Positions 1 through 8,829 are shown, counted from the first letter of the stretch. The stretch is DNA of 64,000 nt from Bacteroidota bacterium (GCA_020161835.1 JAIUNL010000016.1:60563-124562), one strand, 5' to 3'. Translations and numbers: made by a program. The notes: generated by a model from the sequence alone, not told the origin.

Positions 1-2
1 TG

Positions 3-3000
3 GCTTCTGACAGAATTGTTCCGGCCAGTTTAAAAGATGTTGAAGATAAAACCAATATTTTATCTTCGTCTGTGGGTACCTCAATCCCAACACCAATGGC
101 AAGAATGTACCTGTTCAAAACTGCATTTGAAATAGTTGCAGCACAGGTCAGGGAAGGGAAACCAGCAGATAAGAGCATTTATAATGGTCTGGTGTCAGAA
201 GTTCTGGACTTGCTGGAGCTTCTATATAAGAGTGGTGCAGATGCAAGTAAGTTCAGATATCAAAAATGGGTTTTCGACAATACGCAGGGTGAAGATGAGC
301 AAATAAGGAAGTTTTTTGGAAAAGATCACGGTCACATTCTATTGGCTGAATCTTTTAAACAAGCCTGTTTTTTTGATGCCCGACACCCCGAAGAGGCCAA
401 TCAACCCTTTAAAAATAAAATAGAAATTACCTTTATTTACTATAAAGAAGCGAATAAAGAAATTCTTATGGGCGGGACCTCGCCTTTTACTTTTGTATTT
501 ACTACTCCAAACTTTAAACGAAAATTACGGGAAAAATCATTTAAACCATTGGTTGGGCTTGTATCCAACGACATATTATTCGATTCAAATTATACACCCC
601 TTCAAGACCGGGATCCATCATTCATAAAATATGTTGAAAGTCTTTCTGGATCTGAGGGGATCAGTAAATCATTTGAGGGCTTCCAGGAATATGTAACAAA
701 CAGTAAAAAAAGATTTGAAAATAAATTCTCCGGAAAGTCATCAACCCTAAAAGTAATTCACTTTGATGACACCCCGCTTTCTGTTTCTAACATCTCTTTA
801 AAACATCTCAGTGCTGTTGACTACCAGGACACAATTCACGAAACAAGTGACTTTAAAATTGTCTTGCCTGAAGACACTCATTATAAATTCGAGAAGTCAA
901 GAAACCCCTTGTTTTTAATTGATAAAATGAGCTATGATGGCCAATATTCTTCTCCCAACAGCCATTGGAATGCCAATACAAGGGTAAGTGAAAATGTATA
1001 TGTTGAAACCGGCTTAAATGAAATTATGGAACGGGATCTCCCCGGCCTTGATGGTTTCAAATATCCATTCCTTGCACCGTTTGATTTTTTTGAACGTTGC
1101 CTGTTAAAACTGCCGGGATATGTTCTGAATGATGATCGATTTGTAAGCCTGATACAAAATCAACCTTTTCTACTTCCGTTGAAGCCCATATTTTTCCATT
1201 TCTTCCCGATTGGAAAAGTGAAAGATTATGTCTCAATTGAAGTAAAAGAAGATCAAATTACCATCATATTAAAAATCCCTGTCTTTGGACCAACAAAAGG
1301 ACTCCGCAATTTTATCTGTAAAAAAATATATGATGCAACCAATACCATCACCTATTTTGGAATTCTGGGAATCTACCCTTTCACCAAGGCGCCAAAAAAT
1401 GAAAAAAATCTTCTTTTCATTAATAAATATACTGTTGCGTCTTACGAGAAAACCAACGAGCCTGAAAAAATGGATTCACTTCGGTTTTTGAAGCAGGATG
1501 ATTTTGAAAACCCGCTTTCAACAACACCTGTTACGAGGGCAACTTACACAGACATCAATACAAAAACGACCTATTATCAGGTTAACTCATCATTTGATAT
1601 CATACAACTGAATTTCAAAAAAGATAACTCTGCCTGTGGCGGTCTTATTTTACCGAAATTTAAAGAAGTACAAACCGGAACCAATGAGTTTATCTATGCC
1701 ATTGATTTTGGAACCTCAAACACACACGTTGAATACGCTCAATTTGTAAATGGAGCCATTACTGAAACACAGCCATTCACTATAACAGGTAAGGATGGTG
1801 ATAACAGTCTTGATTTTATGCAAATGTTTCTGTTAAATAAACCCAAAGAAGTCATACTGAATGATGGAGCAGATCATTATTTAGATTATGAACGAAGTAT
1901 GGGTTTCAAAATAGATACTGCACGAAAGGCAACTCTTAGAGAATTTATTCCATTTCAAATTGGACCACAAAAATCAGCCTCAGTTAAATTTCCATTCCGA
2001 ACAGCGACTTGTGAGAGTAATGCGTTCATTTCAAACCAGGCAAATAACCGTTTGTTTTTGGACGCAAATATTGGTTTCCATATCGATGACGATACTCTCA
2101 TTGATAATATTCTGTACAAAACCAATTTGAAATGGTTAATGGAAAGTTCCATCGCAGATCCTATAAACAAAAACAGAATCTCCCTGTTCTTCCGTCAGCT
2201 TATTCTCATGATCCGGACAAAAGTTCTTTTGGAAAATGGTGATTTGGGCAAGTTAAAACTTGCACTATCTTTTCCATTGAGTATGGGAGAAAGTCTTGAA
2301 GGAACACTTAAAAAATTATTTAAAGAGCAAATGAAAGATTTGCTTAATGGTAATGAAGAATTAAAAGAGGTTACTGAATCTGTTGCTCCCTATTACCAGT
2401 TGAAATTTCTTGATATTAACATCCAGAATGATAGTTTCTGTAATATTGATATCGGTGGGGGGACAACTGATATCATTTTAATTGACAAAAACCCTGAAAA
2501 CCCGAACAAGCTCACGGGCTATTGCTCATCCTTCAGGTTTGCAGGCAAACAACTATGGGGAAGTGGCAGCAACGAGTTTGCCCTGATGGAAAATGGCTTT
2601 GTCTATTACTACACCAGTTTCATTAAACGAATTGATGAAAACCTCTTCAACGAAATCCAGAAAGTTCTAAATGGTAAAACAAACAGAACCGAGGATGTGG
2701 TTGGGTTTTTATTCAGTAAAAAAGAGTACAAATTTTCAGAAATATTCTCTGAAAACCCGGAACTGAAGGTTGTTTTACTGATCCATTATTCAGCAATTCT
2801 GTATTACATAACCAGATTTGCAAAACAAAACAAGGTAAAATTACCCAGAACCATCAGTTTCTCTGGTAAGGGGAGCGAGTATCTTAACCTTTTATTTCCG
2901 TCAGACAATGATTTAAAAGGTTTTACTCAAAAGATTTTGGGCATATTCTCAAATGAAACGATCCGAAATGATTTTGAGATTAATCGTTCAAAGGAACCGA

Positions 3001-3500
3001 AGGTAATAACAGCCAAGGGAGCTGTGCATTTTGCAAGTGAAAATGTTAAAGTCGTTGATAATGAGTGGGCAATTGAATCATCTGCCCCTCATGCAAAAGA
3101 AAAAGTCCTGGATCCGATTAAGGACACCTTCATTGGTTCAGAAAGTGACAGCCCTACCGCAAAAAATCTGAATTATGGCGCTTTGAATTCTAACTCAGCA
3201 CTATTCTCAGAGATTCTAAAAACTGAAGTCAACTTTTTAACTCTCCTTTTTGGTAATCCGGAGTTATGTGCAATTATCAACAAACGACTCCAGTTGCAGG
3301 ATTTTTCTGCCTATAAAAGTTTTTTTATTCCAGAAAATGGAAACATTCAGGGAGAGGGAAAGATCCGGGATAGTTTTCTTGCGACCTTTTCAACTCTGAA
3401 TCTTTTAGAAAATATTGATAACTCGCCGTTTTTCTTTGGTTTGAATTACTCACTAACCAAGTTGTCTCGTGAAATTGCAGAAAACTCACTAAAAAAATAA
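3..3500 (+). CDS. Large Hsp70/actin-fold ATPase-like protein (5' end outside window)
   Basis: The frame is open from base 3, so the gene probably begins upstream; GTG at 72 and ATG at 96 are internal candidates. Numbering from 72, a long N-terminal region (about 1-540) of unrecognised fold precedes an actin/Hsp70-like nucleotide-binding core. The core has a phosphate-1 motif IDFGTSNTHVEYA near residue 544, a phosphate-2 motif NIDIGGGTTDIILID near 791, and an adenosine-type motif ISFSGKGSEYLNLLF near 928. There is no signal peptide or membrane segment, so it is probably cytoplasmic. Only 4 bases separate it from the next gene, which suggests an operon with two membrane proteins and an L,D-transpeptidase. 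I infer an ATP-driven scaffold or chaperone acting with envelope partners. The ATPase fold is well supported; the substrate is unknown. Confidence 0.75.
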   Translation, partial: ASDRIVPASLKDVEDKTNILSSSVGTSIPTPMARMYLFKTAFEIVAAQVREGKPADKSIYNGLVSEVLDLLELLYKSGADASKFRYQKWVFDNTQGEDEQIRKFFGKDHGHILLAESFKQACFFDARHPEEANQPFKNKIEITFIYYKEANKEILMGGTSPFTFVFTTPNFKRKLREKSFKPLVGLVSNDILFDSNYTPLQDRDPSFIKYVESLSGSEGISKSFEGFQEYVTNSKKRFENKFSGKSSTLKVIHFDDTPLSVSNISLKHLSAVDYQDTIHETSDFKIVLPEDTHYKFEKSRNPLFLIDKMSYDGQYSSPNSHWNANTRVSENVYVETGLNEIMERDLPGLDGFKYPFLAPFDFFERCLLKLPGYVLNDDRFVSLIQNQPFLLPLKPIFFHFFPIGKVKDYVSIEVKEDQITIILKIPVFGPTKGLRNFICKKIYDATNTITYFGILGIYPFTKAPKNEKNLLFINKYTVASYEKTNEPEKMDSLRFLKQDDFENPLSTTPVTRATYTDINTKTTYYQVNSSFDIIQLNFKKDNSACGGLILPKFKEVQTGTNEFIYAIDFGTSNTHVEYAQFVNGAITETQPFTITGKDGDNSLDFMQMFLLNKPKEVILNDGADHYLDYERSMGFKIDTARKATLREFIPFQIGPQKSASVKFPFRTATCESNAFISNQANNRLFLDANIGFHIDDDTLIDNILYKTNLKWLMESSIADPINKNRISLFFRQLILMIRTKVLLENGDLGKLKLALSFPLSMGESLEGTLKKLFKEQMKDLLNGNEELKEVTESVAPYYQLKFLDINIQNDSFCNIDIGGGTTDIILIDKNPENPNKLTGYCSSFRFAGKQLWGSGSNEFALMENGFVYYYTSFIKRIDENLFNEIQKVLNGKTNRTEDVVGFLFSKKEYKFSEIFSENPELKVVLLIHYSAILYYITRFAKQNKVKLPRTISFSGKGSEYLNLLFPSDNDLKGFTQKILGIFSNETIRNDFEINRSKEPKVITAKGAVHFASENVKVVDNEWAIESSAPHAKEKVLDPIKDTFIGSESDSPTAKNLNYGALNSNSALFSEILKTEVNFLTLLFGNPELCAIINKRLQLQDFSAYKSFFIPENGNIQGEGKIRDSFLATFSTLNLLENIDNSPFFFGLNYSLTKLSREIAENSLKK

Positions 3501-3504
3501 TGCT

Positions 3505-4638
3505 ATGAAACATCTCATTTTTGTTCTTTTTCTCATCCCTACTTTTGTTTACGGGCAAACCAATACCGACAGTATCAAATTCGAAATTATTAAGAAATCT
3601 GTCGGGTTTCTTGCCTCAGACACAAAAACTTTTAAGAATATAAAAATAAAAGAACTCAAGTGTACCAACGGGGATTATGATTGCCTGATTGGTTTTTGTG
3701 ATAAAAACGATCTGACCGGGGTAAAGGAAAAAATTAAGGATTGGAAAGCACGTGAAGTTGCGACTGAGGACGATTTAGAAAAATTGGGTTCAGAAATTCT
3801 TGCAGAATTGACTGATGGACAAAAATCAGCCCGTAAAAAATTACCTGCATTTATAAAGTATGAAAAGGCGATTTCATCACTGCCAGAACTTTACAGGGAA
3901 GAGCTAACTGCACTTGAATTACAATCAGATCCTGCTGGTGTAGATCCGGTTCCCACAAAGTCTCCGGCACAAGACCCTCCCGCCGAATCTGAACCGATTT
4001 TGTTTGAAGATGTATATTTTAGTTTCATTGCAATTGCAATTGCTTTTATTGCTTTGCTATTGGCAACTCTGGCGTATTTCTTCCCTAAAAAAAGCGAAAA
4101 ACAGGAAGAAGAAGAAGAGAGTGAGTTCGACTCTTTAAAAAATCAAATTAGTCAGTTGAGTGGGCGGTTGTCTCAAAAACAAAATATTGATCTTCGTCCC
4201 CTTGAAGAAAAAATTCAAAGTTTGGAAAACAAGCTGAATAATCTTGAATCCATGAATCAGAGAGTTGAATCTTCAGTAAAGCAATCAGAGAAAGTTGAAT
4301 CACCACCTGAGCCTTCAGCACCTCCAATTCAGAGTTTTTTCGCAAAATTCCCTGACAAGGGAAATAGTTTTAGCCTCGATGTTATAACAAATAACCAAAA
4401 CGGCGAACAGATTTTTGAATTAACCGTTCAAAAAGATTCTGGTACTTTCGTTGTCTCAAAAGAAAGTGACGTTCAAAAATTCGCTTTGTCTGACTATTTA
4501 CATTACCTGTCAGATGCTTGTGATATGAGCAATCAGCCATCGAAAAATTCTAAAATTATTACTATAGAGCCTGGGAGTTTATTCCGGTCGGGGAAAGATT
4601 GGATTATTCAGAAAAAGGCATTTATTGAATTTAAATAA
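3505..4638 (+). CDS. Exported single-pass membrane protein with coiled coil
   Basis: 377 aa protein. It has a signal peptide (MKHLIFVLFLIPTFVYG, likely cut before Q18) and an N-terminal periplasmic region with three cysteines near residues 51-65. A Pro-rich stretch follows at about 140-165. A hydrophobic helix spans about 172-191 (FSFIAIAIAFIALLLATLAYFF), then an acidic run, a coiled coil at about 205-260, a second Pro/Ser linker and a small C-terminal domain. The likely topology is periplasmic N terminus and cytoplasmic coiled coil plus C-terminal domain. It sits between the Hsp70-like ATPase and a TerB/SH3 membrane protein with 4- and 8-base gaps, so co-transcription is likely. I recognise no family. 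A role connecting the cytoplasmic ATPase to the envelope is inference from topology and neighbours. Confidence 0.7.
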   Translation: MKHLIFVLFLIPTFVYGQTNTDSIKFEIIKKSVGFLASDTKTFKNIKIKELKCTNGDYDCLIGFCDKNDLTGVKEKIKDWKAREVATEDDLEKLGSEILAELTDGQKSARKKLPAFIKYEKAISSLPELYREELTALELQSDPAGVDPVPTKSPAQDPPAESEPILFEDVYFSFIAIAIAFIALLLATLAYFFPKKSEKQEEEEESEFDSLKNQISQLSGRLSQKQNIDLRPLEEKIQSLENKLNNLESMNQRVESSVKQSEKVESPPEPSAPPIQSFFAKFPDKGNSFSLDVITNNQNGEQIFELTVQKDSGTFVVSKESDVQKFALSDYLHYLSDACDMSNQPSKNSKIITIEPGSLFRSGKDWIIQKKAFIEFK

Positions 4639-4646
4639 TAATAACA

Positions 4647-5951
4647 ATGCAATCATTAACAACTCTAATCGAACAAGTACGTGCCCAGTTAATTAAAACT
4701 GAGGACACGCAACAGCGGCATGAAATCTATAGCCTTTTTATTAATGAGAGTAAATCTCTTAACCTTTCTGAAGAGGATTTTTATAAAAAGGTATTAAAAG
4801 AAGCCCATAAGAGCATCAACTGGTCATTTATTGAGGAAGAGAAAAAGAAAAAGGAATCTGAAAAATTAGAGAAAGAAGAACGCGAGCGCCAGCTTCAGCT
4901 TGAGCTGGAAGAAGTAAAAAAACAAAAAAAATTCGCTCCTCAGTTTATTGACCGTTTAATAAAAACCGCTTTTGAAGACGATGTTCTTGAAAGATCAGAA
5001 CTAACAGGGATTTTTGAAAAAGCAGATCAGCTTGGTATAGATCCGTATGAACTGGCAGAGAAAATTGATGGGCTGATTAACGAAAAGGGTTATAAATCCT
5101 ATCCAAGAGCCAATTTCGATCTTCCGTCACTTCGACAAACACTTTGTTCAACTGACTGGCAGAGTCCAGGCCGCTATCTTAAACTTACAACACCTCCGCC
5201 TGAACCCTTTCCATGGAAAATGGTAATTGGAGCTACGCTCCTTATTTCAGTATTTATTCTTACGCTGACTTACTTTTTCTACCTGAAGCCCAAATGGAAA
5301 GATGAAGCAGCACCCCGTTACTTTACTGTTGTGCAGGATGCAATTCTCAGATCTTCTCCGATTGCCGGCGTAGATTATAACAAAATTACAACTCTTGGTT
5401 ACGGTGCTGAACTCATAACCTACGACGCGGGTGTTGATTGGTGCCAGGTAAAAACAAATGACCAGGAAGGTTTTGTTTCAACAAAACTGGTAGCTAAGAA
5501 ATCTGATTTTTATTTACTTAACAGCATTTTTGGCGATCCTGAATCAAAACAGGTCATTGAGACAAATAAGTGCCGGCGTGCACTCCTGAGCTATTTTACA
5601 AATAAAAATTATATGGGGAAAATGGATGCCGCTTTACAGACAGAGGCATTTGATTCAGTACAAACCGGAAGGGAAGTCTGGCAGGTTTTTGCTAAGGGCA
5701 AGGATGTAAAACCCAATTCCGTATTTTATCCTAAAAAAATTGTGAACCCAAGTTCAAAGTTTTCTGATTTTGCTGTCGTAATTAAAAATCTGGAAACAAA
5801 TAAACGTAAGTTTTTACTGTTTACTTTTAGTGATACTGAAGAGCCTATTCTGGTTGATGAACAAGATGCTCCTGATACAGGAGATATTAAGGATGTTCGG
5901 AAATCAGGTTATAATGGAAATATAGTTTACGTTGTAAAATGGTCAAATTGA
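4647..5951 (+). CDS. Membrane protein with TerB-like region and SH3 domain
   Basis: 434 aa protein without a signal peptide. A charged, coiled-coil-rich N-terminal part (about 1-100) leads into a helical segment (FIDRLIKTAFEDDVLERSEL, about 101-150). That segment resembles TerB-type domains, with acidic residues and a following EKADQLGID stretch. One membrane helix lies at about 192-213. Beyond it an SH3-like (SH3b) domain at about 226-285 carries the usual variable-loop pattern (AILRSSPIAGVDY, then DWCQVKTNDQEGFVSTKLV). The SH3b side would be periplasmic, and such domains often bind peptidoglycan, which fits the adjoining L,D-transpeptidase gene. The stop codon overlaps the proposed start of that gene (TGATG). 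SH3 is a fair call; TerB-like is tentative. Confidence 0.65.
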   Translation: MQSLTTLIEQVRAQLIKTEDTQQRHEIYSLFINESKSLNLSEEDFYKKVLKEAHKSINWSFIEEEKKKKESEKLEKEERERQLQLELEEVKKQKKFAPQFIDRLIKTAFEDDVLERSELTGIFEKADQLGIDPYELAEKIDGLINEKGYKSYPRANFDLPSLRQTLCSTDWQSPGRYLKLTTPPPEPFPWKMVIGATLLISVFILTLTYFFYLKPKWKDEAAPRYFTVVQDAILRSSPIAGVDYNKITTLGYGAELITYDAGVDWCQVKTNDQEGFVSTKLVAKKSDFYLLNSIFGDPESKQVIETNKCRRALLSYFTNKNYMGKMDAALQTEAFDSVQTGREVWQVFAKGKDVKPNSVFYPKKIVNPSSKFSDFAVVIKNLETNKRKFLLFTFSDTEEPILVDEQDAPDTGDIKDVRKSGYNGNIVYVVKWSN

Positions 5952-6550
5952 TGAAAACAATAAAACTTAAATATATTGTACTTTCAATTGTCATTTCACT
6001 TCCTTACCTGGCGCTGATTCCTGCCTTTTTTTGGCACGAGTCTGTTATGAAAAATGCCAGTAATTCATCCTTTGTCATCATTTCAAAGCAGGAAATGATG
6101 CTTTACCATTATAATTTCAAGGGACAATTGCTTCAGAAAACAAAAATTGCTACAGGGAAGAATTACGGAAATAAAAAAGTAAGGGGTGATCTGAAAACTC
6201 CCGAAGGTGTATTCAGGGTTAGCCAGGTTGAAGACGCCTCAAGCTGGAAGCATGATTTTAAAGACGATTCTCTTGGTGAAATTTCGGGTGCTTATGGGCC
6301 CTATTTCATCAGATTAATTGTACCCGGCCAGCGGGGAATTGGGATACATGGTACTCATGACCCGAATTCCATCGGCACGCGTGCTTCAGAGGGATGCATC
6401 AGACTTCCGAATCAGGAAATTGTAAAGTTAGCAAAGCGGGTTAAACCAAATACGGTTGTAGTTATAACACCAGGATTGGCAGACATTGAAGCGGTCAAGG
6501 ATATAATCCAATCAAAAAAAACAACTAAACAGGTTAAAAAGAAGTCCTGA
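5951..6550 (+). CDS. L,D-transpeptidase (YkuD family)
   Basis: Predicted to cross-link or modify peptidoglycan through a cysteine acyl-enzyme. The catalytic signature is clear: HGTHDPNSIGTRASEGCIRL contains the conserved His, the SxGC catalytic cysteine and the Arg. Upstream, KQEMMLYHYN and GDLKTPEGVF are typical of the YkuD beta fold. An N-terminal hydrophobic helix (about 8-25) anchors it in, or exports it across, the inner membrane. About 200 aa is normal for the family. I chose ATG 5951, which overlaps the previous stop as TGATG; an in-frame ATG at 5939 is also possible and would overlap by 13 bases. It is the last gene of the ATPase/membrane-protein cluster. The C terminus is Lys-rich (KSKKTTKQVKKKS). 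Confidence 0.88.
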   Translation: MKTIKLKYIVLSIVISLPYLALIPAFFWHESVMKNASNSSFVIISKQEMMLYHYNFKGQLLQKTKIATGKNYGNKKVRGDLKTPEGVFRVSQVEDASSWKHDFKDDSLGEISGAYGPYFIRLIVPGQRGIGIHGTHDPNSIGTRASEGCIRLPNQEIVKLAKRVKPNTVVVITPGLADIEAVKDIIQSKKTTKQVKKKS

Positions 6551-6720
6551 TCATGGAATACTGTTTTTATGAATTCTATTTATTTCTCCAAAATAGGACT
6601 TCCCGATTTCACCTCTGCTGACTTAGGTTCTGCCTTTCTGTGCCAGTGTCAATTCATATCCCAAAAACCGCTTTTCTTCCCAAAAAGTTTAGTAAGCCGT
6701 GTTTCTGTTTTTGAAAATGT

Positions 6721-7191
6721 ATGCCACCAGGTTCCAATATGAAAAACCTGAATCATGACCAACAAATAAATTTTTATCCGGGTGCTTTATCCTGCAAGGT
6801 CATGGTACCTGATTTTGTTAATCAGGAAATTAAAAAGCGGGTAGCTGACAGTCAGATTATTCGGGATGTTGTCCACCCGGTCAATAAACCCGGCGTATTT
6901 GTTAACCAATTTAAAAAACAAGTACGTGACTCATGGGTGACGTTTATTTATAGTAACAACGATTACAAGATTTCATTTCTTTCCCGCAAATTGGGAGTTG
7001 AAAACCTCGATACTTTTTTTTCAAATGAATCACTCAGCTTTACAAATCAGGGTATTCATGATTCCTATTTATTCGCTGGTGGAATAATAGACCCAGGTAA
7101 TTTTCTGCTGAAATTTAAAACATACGCGGAGACCAGAAACCGCCAAAACGGGGCGAAACCGAAAAGCCAAACGAGTAGGAAAAAAGGATAA
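6721..7191 (+). CDS. Hypothetical protein whose 3' end runs through a repeated leader motif
   Basis: 156 aa with no recognised domain. ATG 6739 (MKNLNHDQQINFYPGALSC) is an alternative start. No signal peptide or membrane segment is visible; the body has mixed hydrophobic and charged residues like an ordinary soluble protein. The last 20 residues are Lys/Arg/Gln-rich and are encoded by copy A of a leader element that also occurs at 8140 and 8769 in front of unrelated genes. The original 3' end was therefore probably replaced when that element, with its downstream gene, arrived here. It may be a C-terminally altered gene rather than an intact one. Confidence 0.45.
   Translation: MPPGSNMKNLNHDQQINFYPGALSCKVMVPDFVNQEIKKRVADSQIIRDVVHPVNKPGVFVNQFKKQVRDSWVTFIYSNNDYKISFLSRKLGVENLDTFFSNESLSFTNQGIHDSYLFAGGIIDPGNFLLKFKTYAETRNRQNGAKPKSQTSRKKG
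7126..7181 (+). promoter_or_regulatory. Repeated structured leader element, copy A
   Basis: GCGG at 7126-7129 pairs with CCGC at 7140-7143 around a 10-base loop (AGACCAGAAA). A conserved block at 7150-7168 (GGGGCGAAACCGAAAAGCC) and GAGTAGGAA at 7173-7181 follow. The start codon of the next gene is about 16 bases further on. The same layout occurs at 8140 and 8769. It is a candidate cis-acting RNA; I could not match it to a riboswitch class I know. Confidence 0.55.
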
Positions 7192-7196
7192 ATATC

Positions 7197-7421
7197 ATGA
7201 AAAAAGTAATTTTTGCAGTAATTGGTGCAATTTTAGGCATTCCATTAAGCTATTTCTTCCAGTCTGAAATGGTAAGAACCAAAGTTGGCGGGATATTTGG
7301 CTATTTACAGCACTTCGGAGACATTGTCAATGAGTCTAGTCTGCTGGGGAATGTTATTTTAAGCGTAGTAATTTTTGCTATTATTGGCGGAATAATTGGT
7401 TACTTCCTTGATAAAAAATGA
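7197..7421 (+). CDS. Small two-helix membrane protein
   Basis: 74 aa. Two hydrophobic helices (about 4-21 and 52-70) contain Gly-zipper-like spacing (GAILGIPLSY and AIIGGIIGYFL), joined by a short polar loop, and end in DKK. I recognise no family. It is preceded by leader element copy A and an AAGGA ribosome-binding site at 7184. Its stop overlaps the start of the next gene by four bases (ATGA at 7418), so the two are likely translated together. Function unknown; possibly a partner of the downstream YiiX-like hydrolase. Confidence 0.6.
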   Translation: MKKVIFAVIGAILGIPLSYFFQSEMVRTKVGGIFGYLQHFGDIVNESSLLGNVILSVVIFAIIGGIIGYFLDKK

Positions 7422-8035
7422 AATTTAAAGGATTCAGTAGTCTTTTTGTTTTCTGTCTGCTGTTAATTTCAATCCTCTATTTCACGATCAAAAAGGAGAA
7501 GGTTCTTGTGACTGAGATAGAGGACAATAATATAGAGGACTTTGATATTATTGTATCAAAAGGACAATCAGTACTTAGTTTATTAACTAATCTAATGCAA
7601 TTCTCAACAAGTGATTATTCTCATGTTGGTATTGTAATCCGAAAAAATAAAAGATTGTATGTGCTGCATTCAACGCCTGATGGAACAAATTTAAATGGTA
7701 TTAGATTTGATGACTTACAAACATTTTTTGATTTAAGTGATGTAAGTGATTTCGTCATTTTAAGACATAAAGATATTACCGTTTCTTTTCAACAGAGATT
7801 AAAGGTTGAGTTTAGTAGGTACTTGACGATTAAAGCCCCATTTGACTTTGATTTTAATAACCTGGAAAACTCCAGAATATATTGCTCTGAATTAGTTTGG
7901 CTTATTTATAAAAATGCCGGATTACTTAAAACGAAAGATTTTGATTTAATAAATCCAATTTCCCCAAAATATTTTCTTACGCTTAAAAGTTTTAATAGAG
8001 TTCCATCAACAAATGTTCATCATGCAAGCCTTTAA
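7418..8035 (+). CDS. YiiX/YebB-like (permuted NlpC/P60) cysteine hydrolase
   Basis: 205 aa with an N-terminal hydrophobic anchor (about 7-23), then a circularly permuted papain-like domain. DFDIIVSKGQ supplies the usual glycine-containing first strand, YSHVGIVIR the catalytic His context, and YCSELVWLIYKNAG the catalytic Cys in the C-terminal half, as expected for permuted members. Family members act on the cell wall or on lipid/protein amide or thioester bonds; the actual substrate cannot be read here. The start overlaps the upstream small membrane protein gene by 4 bases. No terminator is obvious, and about 100 bases without a gene precede leader copy B. Confidence 0.75.
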   Translation: MKFKGFSSLFVFCLLLISILYFTIKKEKVLVTEIEDNNIEDFDIIVSKGQSVLSLLTNLMQFSTSDYSHVGIVIRKNKRLYVLHSTPDGTNLNGIRFDDLQTFFDLSDVSDFVILRHKDITVSFQQRLKVEFSRYLTIKAPFDFDFNNLENSRIYCSELVWLIYKNAGLLKTKDFDLINPISPKYFLTLKSFNRVPSTNVHHASL

Positions 8036-8139
8036 AATATTCCAAATAATACTATAAACTGACAATAGCCTTAATTGCAACCACTAACAACACGGTTTTA
8101 CAATTCTTAACACTGATGACTTCACTAAAAAGCAAAAAT

Positions 8140-8199
8140 GTGGAGACCAGAAACCACTTTAATAAACGGGGCGAAACCGAAAAGCCAAATGAGTAGGAA
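8140..8199 (+). promoter_or_regulatory. Repeated structured leader element, copy B
   Basis: GTGG (8140-8143) pairs with CCAC (8154-8157) around the same loop AGACCAGAAA as copy A. The pairing is kept although the second base pair changed from C-G to T-A. The GGGGCGAAACCGAAAAGCC block at 8168-8186 and GAGTAGGAA at 8191-8199 are identical to copy A. The DUF805 gene starts 20 bases later. Confidence 0.55.
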
Positions 8200-8218
8200 T
8201 AATCATAAAAGGTAATTT

Positions 8219-8590
8219 ATGAATTGGTATTTAAAGGCTTTAAAACAGTACGCTGACTTCAGCGGAAGAGCAAGGAGAACAGAGTATTGGATGTTTCTTT
8301 TATTCAATATGATTTTCGCTGTTTTCGCAATGATTTTGGACAATATGTTAGGTTTAACAGCAGGAGAACTTCCTTATGGTGTTTTTTATTTTCTCTATGC
8401 GCTTGCTGTTTTAATACCTGGATTAGCTGCTGCCGTAAGACGGCTTCACGATGTTGGAAAAAGCGGTTGGATGATTTTAATTGCAATAATTCCATTAATT
8501 GGAGCAATTTGGTTAATAGTATTAATGGTAACTGATAGTTATCCCGGCGAAAATCAATACGGGCAATATCCCAAAGAAGTGACCTTCTGA
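8219..8590 (+). CDS. DUF805 family membrane protein
   Basis: 123 aa, typical for DUF805. The opening WYLKALKQYADFSGRARRTEYW is the family hallmark (FxGRARRxEYW). Three to four hydrophobic helices follow, and RRLHDVGKSGWM is the second conserved block (RRLHDxGxSGW). It is an inner-membrane protein; the family's biochemical role is not established. It follows leader copy B and precedes an attC-like palindrome, so it sits as an isolated single-gene unit. DUF805 genes are frequent passengers in mobile gene cassettes, which fits the surroundings. Confidence 0.88.
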   Translation: MNWYLKALKQYADFSGRARRTEYWMFLLFNMIFAVFAMILDNMLGLTAGELPYGVFYFLYALAVLIPGLAAAVRRLHDVGKSGWMILIAIIPLIGAIWLIVLMVTDSYPGENQYGQYPKEVTF

Positions 8591-8607
8591 AACAAAGAAA
8601 ACCAACC

Positions 8608-8736
8608 CATAACAAGGTATAGCCGCAATAATGGTTTCAGTGGTAAACCAAGCATTCTACAGCGCTCAAACTTTGGTCTATTTTGAAAGGAAAGCTGCCT
8701 GCAACCCTTTACTGCTGCTACACTCGACAGTTAGAT
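8608..8736. repeat. attC-like imperfect palindrome
   Basis: About 130 bases between the DUF805 gene and leader copy C. The ends are inverted: ATAACAAGGTATAGCCGCAAT at the left against ACTGCTGCTACACTCGACAGTTA at the right (RC begins TAACTGTCGAGTGTAGCAGC). The right end has GTTAGAT, matching the integron GTTRRRY core; the left core (CCATAAC) is imperfect. Internal hairpin TGGTTT/AAACCA spans 8632-8650. Its size and folding resemble long attC sites. No integrase is in the window. Confidence 0.4.
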
Positions 8737-8768
8737 TTATTCTATTTAGAATAATTCTCCTTAACCAG

Positions 8769-8829
8769 GGTGGAGACAAGTTACCACCTAAAAAAACAGG
8801 GCGATTCCGAAAAGCCATAAGAGTAGGAA
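8769..8829 (+). promoter_or_regulatory. Repeated structured leader element, copy C
   Basis: GGTGG (8769-8773) pairs with CCACC (8784-8788) around a diverged 10-base loop (AGACAAGTTA). AGGGCGATTCCGAAAAGCC and GAGTAGGAA (8821-8829) then follow. It is the most diverged copy, yet stem, spacing and the GCC/GAGTAGGAA core are kept. It lies 30 bases upstream of the zinc-ribbon gene at 8859. Confidence 0.5.

Noticed and set aside
7126..7181. Known riboswitch (cobalamin, TPP, c-di-GMP) for the leader motif
   Set aside because: Short resemblances (GGAGACC, GTAGGAA, AAAGCC) exist, but the arrangement fits none of these consensus structures as I know them.
8304..8615. 103-aa minus-strand ORF opposite DUF805
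   Set aside because: Shadow of a gene with a clear family signature on the other strand.
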